Shown here: positions 58,246-64,000 of the stretch, in pieces | Numbering within the stretch: the first letter of the stretch is position 1 | Layout: each line of letters opens with the position of its first letter | Origin: Rouxiella chamberiensis | GTDB taxonomy: Bacteria; Pseudomonadota; Gammaproteobacteria; Enterobacterales; Enterobacteriaceae | DNA length: 64,000 nucleotides | Direction of reading: 5' to 3' | Assembly: GCF_026967475.1 (NCBI RefSeq) | Contig: NZ_CP114058.1 | Location: 3,286,001 to 3,350,000, forward strand | Notes under the pieces: generated by a model | What the model saw: the letters and a program-made list of their open reading frames with translations, nothing else | Databases searched by the model: none | Told to the model about the DNA's origin: nothing | Made by a program: the position numbers and the translations under genes

Positions 58246-59148
58246 ATGAACGCGCTTCTTTATATTTCCGTCATTCTTATCTGGGGCACCACCTGGTTTG
58301 CCATCTATCTCCAGCAGGGCGAGGTGGCGGCCACCGTTTCAATTTTCTACCGCTTCCTGCTGGCTTCCCTGTTGATGCTGGTCGTCCTGCTTGCCACGCG
58401 CCGCCTGCGAAAACTGGCCATGAAAGATCACCTCTTCTGCATGGCACAGGGCTGCTGCGTATTTGCCTTTAATTTCTACTGTTTCTACCATGCTGCGGCC
58501 TATATCAGCAGCGGGCTGGAATCGGTCATTTTTTCGATGTCGGTCCTGTTCAACGCCTTCAACGGTAGGCTGTTTTTCCGCCAGAAACTGTCTCCGGCGC
58601 TGCTTCCCGCCTCCTTTCTCGGGCTGGCAGGCATTGTGACGCTGTTCTGGCACGACTTGAGCGCCACTCACCTTGCACCGGAACTGCTCAAAGGCATCGG
58701 CCTGAGTCTTCTCGGCACCTACGGCTTCTCGCTCGGCAATATGATAAGCACTCGTCACAAGCAGCACGGGCTGGACGTCGTGAGCACCAACACTTACGCG
58801 ATGGGCTATGGCGCGGCCGTGATGGCCCTGCTCAGTCTGGCTCAGGGGGCATCGTTCGCCATCGAATGGACCGCCGCCTATACCGGATCGCTGGTGTATC
58901 TGGCGGTGTTTGGATCGGTTATCGGGTTCGGCATCTATTTCAGTCTGGTAGGCCGCATCGGTGCCAGCCAGGCCGCCTACAGTACCTTGCTGTTTCCGCT
59001 GGTGGCACTGACCGTCTCAACTTTTTATGAAGGCTATCAATGGCATACCAATGCCGTCATCGGCCTGATCCTTATCTTTATGGGCAATCTGGTGATGTTC
59101 TACCGTCCGCGCTGGCTGACTCAGCGTCAAAAACCCGCCACCGCCTGA
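58246..59148 (+). CDS. EamA/DMT family transporter
   Basis: 300 residues with ten membrane segments in two EamA repeats. The start LLYISVILIWGTTWFAIYLQ is typical. It is probably a metabolite or amino-acid exporter. ATG at 58246 follows CCAGGA. It is divergent from an AraC-type regulator across 184 bases, a common regulator/exporter pair. The substrate cannot be inferred. Confidence 0.9.
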   Translation: MNALLYISVILIWGTTWFAIYLQQGEVAATVSIFYRFLLASLLMLVVLLATRRLRKLAMKDHLFCMAQGCCVFAFNFYCFYHAAAYISSGLESVIFSMSVLFNAFNGRLFFRQKLSPALLPASFLGLAGIVTLFWHDLSATHLAPELLKGIGLSLLGTYGFSLGNMISTRHKQHGLDVVSTNTYAMGYGAAVMALLSLAQGASFAIEWTAAYTGSLVYLAVFGSVIGFGIYFSLVGRIGASQAAYSTLLFPLVALTVSTFYEGYQWHTNAVIGLILIFMGNLVMFYRPRWLTQRQKPATA

Positions 59149-59150
59149 TA

Positions 59151-60122
59151 TCACACACCGCGCTCATGCGATCCTTGTTGCCAATCGAAATCGGCGAGGA
59201 TCGCAGCGATCGTCTGCTTCATGTTAACCACCGCCGGATCCCGCAGCGCATCGCGTCGCCAGCCCAGATTTATGCCGTAGGCGGGCATGGCGACAGGGGG
59301 CTGAATCAGCCGCAAAGGATGGTATTTCGCCAGTGTGCGCGCGGCGTGCAGCGGGATTGTCGCCAGCGCATCACTGTCGAGCAGTAAATAAGGCAGCGCA
59401 GAAAAATGGGTGGTCGAGGCGCGAACGGTGCGTTTTAATCCCTGTGGAATCAACACTTCATCCACCATTCCCACAAAGCCACCCGATGACACCAGCAGAT
59501 GCTGGCGTTTCAGGAAAGCTTCCAGGGTCAGCCGCTGCCCGGCGTCGATTTCATCGGCATCGAGCGGCTGGCGTGCATCCAGAAGACAGGCGTAACGCCC
59601 CTCTCCCAGCGTCTCGCTGCCGATGGCCGCCGACGTGAAACCGCCCGAGGCTATCGCCAAATCGACCTCGCGATTCATCAGCATGTCGCCCACGATGCGG
59701 CTGTGCGTCTGACGAAACACGATGCGCAGACCGGGCATCTCGTGCTCGAGCTTGTCGATAAACTGTTTGCCGAGCGCAAGTTCGAAATCGTCCGACAGCC
59801 CAAGGCTTAGCGATCGTCCCGCATAACCCGCCCGCGCGCCCGTCACCCATTGCAGGCTTTGCCGACACTTGTCCAGCGCCTCGCTCACCAGCGGTTTCAG
59901 CTCGTTGGCACGCAGCGTAGGCGACAACCCCCGCCCCGTGCGGACAAACAGATGGTCGCCATAAAGACGACGCAAGCGCCCCAGCGCAGCACTCACCGCC
60001 GACTGGGTCAAGCCGAGACGCACCGCCGCACGGCTGGCGCTGCCCTCTTCATGCAGCGCTTCCAGCACTTTCAACAGGTTGAGGTCGATGGCCTCGATAT
60101 TAACGCTATCAATATCAGTCAT
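59151..60122 (-). CDS. LysR-type transcriptional regulator (nitrilase-linked)
   Basis: 323 residues. The HTH domain is EAIDLNLLKVLEALHEEGSA to QSAVSAALGRLRRLYGD, followed by a two-lobed effector domain. The start at MTDIDSVNIEA was preferred over an upstream ATG that would overlap the control region. It is divergent from a nitrilase gene with a palindrome between them, so it probably controls that gene. Confidence 0.9.
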   Translation of the reverse strand: MTDIDSVNIEAIDLNLLKVLEALHEEGSASRAAVRLGLTQSAVSAALGRLRRLYGDHLFVRTGRGLSPTLRANELKPLVSEALDKCRQSLQWVTGARAGYAGRSLSLGLSDDFELALGKQFIDKLEHEMPGLRIVFRQTHSRIVGDMLMNREVDLAIASGGFTSAAIGSETLGEGRYACLLDARQPLDADEIDAGQRLTLEAFLKRQHLLVSSGGFVGMVDEVLIPQGLKRTVRASTTHFSALPYLLLDSDALATIPLHAARTLAKYHPLRLIQPPVAMPAYGINLGWRRDALRDPAVVNMKQTIAAILADFDWQQGSHERGV

Positions 60123-60148
60123 AAATGAATGGGCATGGATTAATGTCG

Positions 60149-60171
60149 GAATTTGACCAGAATAGAAATTC
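60149..60171. promoter_or_regulatory. Inverted repeat between LysR gene and nitrilase
   Basis: GAATTT-N11-AAATTC, perfect six-base arms in the 74-base divergent gap. The dimension fits a LysR-type operator. Confidence 0.55.
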
Positions 60172-60196
60172 ACCTTCCTCGAGTCGAGATAATTTT

Positions 60197-61105
60197 ATGC
60201 CCACGTCTATCGTCGCCGCCTTGCAAATCGGTTCCGCCCCGCAGGGGAAAGCCGCAACACTTGAAACTATTTTGTCATGGGAACAAGAGATTACCGCTTC
60301 CGGCGCAGCCCTGGTGGTGATGCCCGAAGCGCTGCTCGGGGGTTATCCCAAAGGGTCGATTTTCGGCACGCGGCTGGGTTATCGACTCCCGGAAGGTCGT
60401 GAAGAGTTCGCCCGCTATGTCGACAATGCCATTATCGTTCCCGGTGAAGAGACAGAGGCTCTGTCCGGGTTATCAACGCGTACCGGAGCCAGTCTGGTGA
60501 TTGGCGTTATCGAACGCAGCGGCTCGACCCTTTACTGCACCTCGCTGTTTATCGAGCCGGAGAAAGGCGTGGTCGCCAGGCACCGCAAGCTGATGCCGAC
60601 CGGAACGGAGCGGCTGATCTGGGGACAGGGCGATGGCTCGACGCTGCCCGTCATCGATGCCAGGGCGGGCCGTCTCGCAAGCGCCATCTGCTGGGAAAAT
60701 CACATGCCGCTGCTGCGCATGGCGATGTACGGCAAGGGCGTGGAAATCTGGTGCGCGCCTACGGTCGACGAGCGCGATATCTGGCAATGTTCGATGCGCC
60801 ACATCGCGCATGAAGGCCGGATGTTTGTAGTCAGCGCCTGTCAGTATCAGCCTTCCCCTGCGCAGCAAGGCACGGTCGTTAAACATTGGGACGATGAAAG
60901 ACCGCTGATAAACGGCGGCTCGGTGATTGTCGGCCCGCTCGGCGATGTGCTGGCGGGTCCTCTAAAAGGTGAAATCGGCCTGCTGGTCGCCGAAATCAAT
61001 ACCGACGATCTCGTGGGTGCGCGCTACGACTTTGATCCTGTTGGCCACTATGCCCGTCCCGATATTTTCCGTCTGCACGTCGATGAGCGCACAAAAAGAA
61101 TGTGA
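60197..61105 (+). CDS. Nitrilase family carbon-nitrogen hydrolase
   Basis: 302 residues. The catalytic triad is visible: Glu in [14 protein letters not shown], Lys in [14 protein letters not shown] and Cys in [12 protein letters not shown]. The GYPKG and TGTER contexts favour true nitrilases (R-CN to R-COOH plus ammonia). ATG at 60197 was chosen because the upstream in-frame ATG (60143) would put the regulator palindrome inside the gene. The substrate is unknown. Confidence 0.92.
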   Translation: MPTSIVAALQIGSAPQGKAATLETILSWEQEITASGAALVVMPEALLGGYPKGSIFGTRLGYRLPEGREEFARYVDNAIIVPGEETEALSGLSTRTGASLVIGVIERSGSTLYCTSLFIEPEKGVVARHRKLMPTGTERLIWGQGDGSTLPVIDARAGRLASAICWENHMPLLRMAMYGKGVEIWCAPTVDERDIWQCSMRHIAHEGRMFVVSACQYQPSPAQQGTVVKHWDDERPLINGGSVIVGPLGDVLAGPLKGEIGLLVAEINTDDLVGARYDFDPVGHYARPDIFRLHVDERTKRM

Positions 61106-61188
61106 GCTATCTTGGGGATTAAAGGAGACAGGCAGTAAAGCGCCCAGGTCTACCCTGCAGAGGGCAGAGACGAGGGCCTGCCGAGACC

Positions 61189-61935
61189 TTAAACTATCCC
61201 GCCATTCACGCGTAAAATCTGGCCGTTGACCCACGCGCCGTCCGGGCCGGCAAGGAAGGCGACAGTCGCGGCGATATCCTGCGGTTCGCCCAGCCTTTCC
61301 AGCGGGGCGAGTCTTGCGATATGTTCCACCCACTGCGGCGACTTTCCGTCGAGGAAAAGATCGGTGGCCGTCGGCCCCGGCGCAATCACGTTGACCGTAA
61401 TATTGCGGCCACGCATTTCGTTGGTAAAGACTTTGCTCATGGCTTCGACCGCGGCCTTGGTGGCGGCATAAATACTGTATGACGGCTGGTAAAGGCCCAC
61501 CACACTGCTGGAAAAATTGATCACCCTGCCGCCGCTGCGCAGCCTTTTTCCCGCTTCACGCAACGTGTTGAACGTGCCTTTAAGATTGATATCCATATGT
61601 TTATCGAAGGCGTTATCGTCCGTATCAACCAGCGGAGCAAGCGTCATGATGCCCGCATTGTTGACCAGCACATCGATGCCACCAAATGCCTGCTCGGCGT
61701 CGTCGAATAACGTGCGTACCGATGCCGCATCACTGACATCTGCCTGCGCGGCGATGGCCCGTCCGCCTGCCTGTTCAATTTTACTTATCAGGGCTTGCGC
61801 TTCGTCGGCGCTGCGCACGTAGTTGATGATGACGACGAAGCCGTCTTTCGCCAAACGTTGGGCAATCGCCGCGCCGATACCGCGTGAACCGCCGGTGACC
61901 AATGCCACTTTTTGTGCAGATGATTGAGCTGTCAT
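61189..61935 (-). CDS. SDR family oxidoreductase
   Basis: 248 residues of the classical short-chain dehydrogenase type. Cofactor motif is VTGGSRGIGAAIAQ, then NNAGIM, catalytic Ser in NFSSSVVGLY and the pair YSIYAATKAAV. The C-terminus ILRVNGGIV is typical. The asparagine in INYVRSADEA after the second strand suggests NADP(H). It is divergent from a LysR-type regulator. Confidence 0.92.
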   Translation of the reverse strand: MTAQSSAQKVALVTGGSRGIGAAIAQRLAKDGFVVIINYVRSADEAQALISKIEQAGGRAIAAQADVSDAASVRTLFDDAEQAFGGIDVLVNNAGIMTLAPLVDTDDNAFDKHMDINLKGTFNTLREAGKRLRSGGRVINFSSSVVGLYQPSYSIYAATKAAVEAMSKVFTNEMRGRNITVNVIAPGPTATDLFLDGKSPQWVEHIARLAPLERLGEPQDIAATVAFLAGPDGAWVNGQILRVNGGIV

Positions 61936-62004
61936 AGGTGAATCCTCGTAAGGGGTAATCGTTTAATCAAGATTGATGATGAAATCATGCCTGATTGACG
62001 CTTT

Positions 62005-62025
62005 CGAATAATCCCCTACTATTCG
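62005..62025. promoter_or_regulatory. Inverted repeat between SDR and LysR genes
   Basis: CGAATA-N9-TATTCG, perfect six-base arms, 40 bases before the LysR start codon. A probable operator for the divergent pair. Confidence 0.55.
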
Positions 62026-62064
62026 TTATCACTATCCGAAAAAAACGAACAAAAAAGGTCGCCG

Positions 62065-62961
62065 ATGGACAAACTCGACAGTATGAAGCTGTTTACGCGC
62101 GTGGTTGAGTTACGCAGCTTCACGCAGGCGGCGGAAAGTCTGCATCTCAAACGTTCTACAGCTACCGACGCCATCAAGCAGCTGGAAACACGTCTCAATG
62201 TCAGGCTGCTGCAACGCACGACACGCTTAGTCAGACCCACACTCGACGGCGAAGCCTACTATCAGCGCTGCCTGCGGATTCTGGCCGAGGTGGAAGATGC
62301 CGAAATGGCGTTCGCCGATGCCAGGCCAAAGGGGCTGCTGCGTATCGACGTCAACCCGGCGCTGGCACGCCATTTTATCTTCCCCGGTGTGGCGCGGTTT
62401 TTAGCAATGTATCCCGACATTGAACTGGCTATCAGCGAAGGCGACCGGCTGGTGGATTTGGTGCGTGAGGGCATCGACTGCGTGATCCGCGTCGGCGAAC
62501 TGCAAGACAGCGATATGGTGGCTCGTTCGCTCGGCCACTTTCAGGAAATAACCTGCGCCAGTCCTGCCTATATCGCGCAGTGGGGCCTGCCTCGCACCCT
62601 TGACGAGCTGCAAAAAAATCATCAAATGGTGGGATTCCGCTCCAGCGCCACGGGCGATATCTTGCCGCTGAATTTTATTCTCGACGGCAGGCCGCAGCGG
62701 TTGACGCTCGCCACCAGCCTGACGGTGAGCGGTTCCGAAAGCCTGAAAGAGGCGGCAAGACGCGGATTGGGGATTATTCAGGTGCCGCATTATGGCGTGG
62801 CGGACGATTTGCAAAGCGGTGCCCTGAGGCGGATTCTGGAGGATATTCCGGCGGGATCGCTGCCTGTTTCCCTGCTTTACCCGCGAAATCGTCAGCTTTC
62901 GCCAAGGGTGCGCGTTTTTATCGACTGGATGGTTAAAGCCTTTACTCTGGGCAATACTTGA
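62065..62961 (+). CDS. LysR-type transcriptional regulator (SDR-linked)
   Basis: 298 residues with the HTH at MDKLDSMKLFTRVVELRSFT, then LKRSTATDAIKQLETRL. It belongs to the CrgA/AaeR-like group (VRPTLDGEAYYQRC, and GIDCVIRVGELQDSDMV in the effector domain). It likely controls the divergent SDR gene and itself. Confidence 0.92.
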   Translation: MDKLDSMKLFTRVVELRSFTQAAESLHLKRSTATDAIKQLETRLNVRLLQRTTRLVRPTLDGEAYYQRCLRILAEVEDAEMAFADARPKGLLRIDVNPALARHFIFPGVARFLAMYPDIELAISEGDRLVDLVREGIDCVIRVGELQDSDMVARSLGHFQEITCASPAYIAQWGLPRTLDELQKNHQMVGFRSSATGDILPLNFILDGRPQRLTLATSLTVSGSESLKEAARRGLGIIQVPHYGVADDLQSGALRRILEDIPAGSLPVSLLYPRNRQLSPRVRVFIDWMVKAFTLGNT

Positions 62962-63032
62962 GAGCGACGCCTATTGTCTGACAACGCATTGCGCGTGCAG
63001 ACTTTACGAATCCCCCACCCCGTGGAGCTTGT

Positions 63033-63530
63033 ATGACCGAAGGATCTTCAACCGTCTTTTTACACATCGGCAAGGAAGCAACGCAAGTCACTGTCGACGG
63101 CGTCCTGCATCCTCTTGCACTAGGTTCGACACTGATTTCACTGGGCTATTTCCGGCATCAACCGCCAACGCCGGACGAAATGGAAACCGCGATCATGGTC
63201 GTTGAAGACGAAGTGACGCGCCTGCGCCATGACATCACCCCGCACGCGTGTCTTCACAGCGAAGACAATGCTATTCGAGCCATTGCGCGGCTTGCAGGTA
63301 TCGCCGAAGACGAGGAAATGCACCTTTCGCTGGATGCCGTCGAGCGCACGTTTGATCGTCTGGCACTGGTTATCAATGGTCGTCCCGCCACTTTCGAAGG
63401 CTTTCCCGACGACAATGACTTTGCCGCCACGCTGCTTATTCTGCGCGAGTTTATGCATCATCTACAGTTTGCGGAAATCGTGGTGAAGGGGACAAAATTC
63501 GAGTTACCCGATCCATCGCTTTCCCACTGA
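63033..63530 (+). CDS. Conserved protein of unknown function
   Basis: 165 residues; no family was recognised. The N-terminal part reads like a small beta domain (TVFLHIGKEATQVTVDG), the middle is acidic and helical (DEMETAIMVVEDEVTRL), and the end contains FDRLALVINGRPA and FAATLLILREFMHHLQF. It has no signal peptide or membrane segment. It lies between the LysR gene and a convergent AFG1-type ATPase. Base and codon use fit the neighbours. Confidence 0.65.
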   Translation: MTEGSSTVFLHIGKEATQVTVDGVLHPLALGSTLISLGYFRHQPPTPDEMETAIMVVEDEVTRLRHDITPHACLHSEDNAIRAIARLAGIAEDEEMHLSLDAVERTFDRLALVINGRPATFEGFPDDNDFAATLLILREFMHHLQFAEIVVKGTKFELPDPSLSH

Positions 63531-63566
63531 AAACCTGAACCTTCGAGCGAGAAAAATGGGCGCAGG

Positions 63567-64000
63567 TTATCCTTTTAACTGGCTCAGGCGGCTTCTGGTG
63601 CGCTGAATATCTTCCTGCACCGCGCCCGCAGTAATGGCCTCGAGTGAATGATCGCTCAGAAGAAAAAGCTGACAGTGCTGATCATAGAGTACGTCGATGA
63701 CGTTGATAAAGCGCTGCTGAACGGCCGGAGATTCGTTTTGCAAAAGCGGTACGTCCTCAATTATCCAGCGGCGATAATGTTCACATAACGCCAGATAGTC
63801 CATGACTGCAGTCGGCATGGCGCATAAATCATGAAAAGAGAAATGCAGGAATTCGCCGGGCGTCGAGCGCACTTTGAGGCTACGATGCCCGACCGCCAGG
63901 GATTGCGTCTCCTTCCCGGCCATCGGCAAGCCATATTCACGCCGCTTTATAGCATTTGCAGGAGAAATAAATACGCCCTCGCAGAAGGGTGTCAGCTTAT
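63567..64000 (-). CDS. AFG1/ZapE family ATPase, C-terminal part
   Basis: An open frame of 143 codons that runs past the window end, so the start and Walker motifs are missing. The C-terminal AFG1 pattern is clear: LHFSFHDLCAMPTAVMDYLAL, then WIIEDVPLL and RFINVIDVLYDQHCQLFLL. It resembles ZapE, the ATPase that tunes the FtsZ ring. The C-terminus after LSQLKG is shorter than in E. coli ZapE, so this could be a second paralogue. Confidence 0.75.
   Translation of the reverse strand, partial: KLTPFCEGVFISPANAIKRREYGLPMAGKETQSLAVGHRSLKVRSTPGEFLHFSFHDLCAMPTAVMDYLALCEHYRRWIIEDVPLLQNESPAVQQRFINVIDVLYDQHCQLFLLSDHSLEAITAGAVQEDIQRTRSRLSQLKG

Overview
The window is chromosomal DNA from an Enterobacterales bacterium, most like the Yersiniaceae/Hafniaceae side of the order (Serratia, Rahnella, Rouxiella, Ewingella type). 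The basis is the conserved gene order ptsN-rapZ-npr / cybC-pmbA-darP / yhcO-aaeBAX-aaeR-tldD-yhdP-rng-yhdE-mreDCB-csrD / msrPQ-aroQ-accBC-yhdT-panF-prmA-dusB-fis / yhdWXYZ / yjcE-ghxP, with proteins very close to those of E. coli. The genus is an inference; no rRNA or tRNA gene was seen.

Layout. 1-1.4 kb: nitrogen-PTS genes ptsN (partial), rapZ, npr. 1.4-9.1 kb: an accessory nine-gene cluster inserted between npr and cybC, all on the minus strand: a stand-alone PRD protein, the SFCGS glycine-rich protein, DUF4312, DUF4311, DUF4310, an amidohydrolase, a DgaE-like PLP ammonia-lyase, a DgaF-like KDGP aldolase and a BglG-type PRD/EIIA regulator. It looks like a complete uptake-and-breakdown route for an unknown amino-sugar-acid type substrate with an uncharacterised transporter, and is the best candidate here for an undescribed system. 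9.3-14.5 kb: cybC, pmbA, darP, a barstar/barnase-type pair, gabD. 14.5-16.5 kb: an APC permease behind a candidate NtrC/sigma-54 promoter, divergent from gabD. 16.5-22.4 kb: aaeB, aaeA, aaeX, aaeR, tldD. 22.4-33.6 kb: yhdP, rng, yhdE, mreDCB, csrD. 33.9-42.4 kb: msrPQ, aroQ, accBC, yhdT, panF, prmA, dusB-fis. 42.5-48.9 kb: a His-rich exported peptide, lpxP and the yhdWXYZ amino-acid ABC transporter behind a second sigma-54 promoter. 48.9-64 kb: yjcE, ghxP, a glutathione S-transferase, an inositol-monophosphatase-like enzyme, two orphan solute-binding proteins, a RIO kinase and several regulator/transporter or regulator/enzyme pairs, ending in an AFG1/ZapE-type ATPase cut by the window edge.

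A striking property of this sequence is that eleven conserved genes carry twelve single-base frameshifts. Six are the same event, an extra C in GAAC (read GAACC; GGTTC on the other strand). The others are single-base gains or losses in short homopolymers. Because housekeeping genes such as mreC, rng, tldD and dusB are hit, and restoring one base restores the family sequence each time, these look like systematic sequencing errors rather than gene decay. Genes marked pseudogene below are therefore probably intact in the organism. dusB and the APC permease are listed as CDS because one frame still covers nearly the whole protein.
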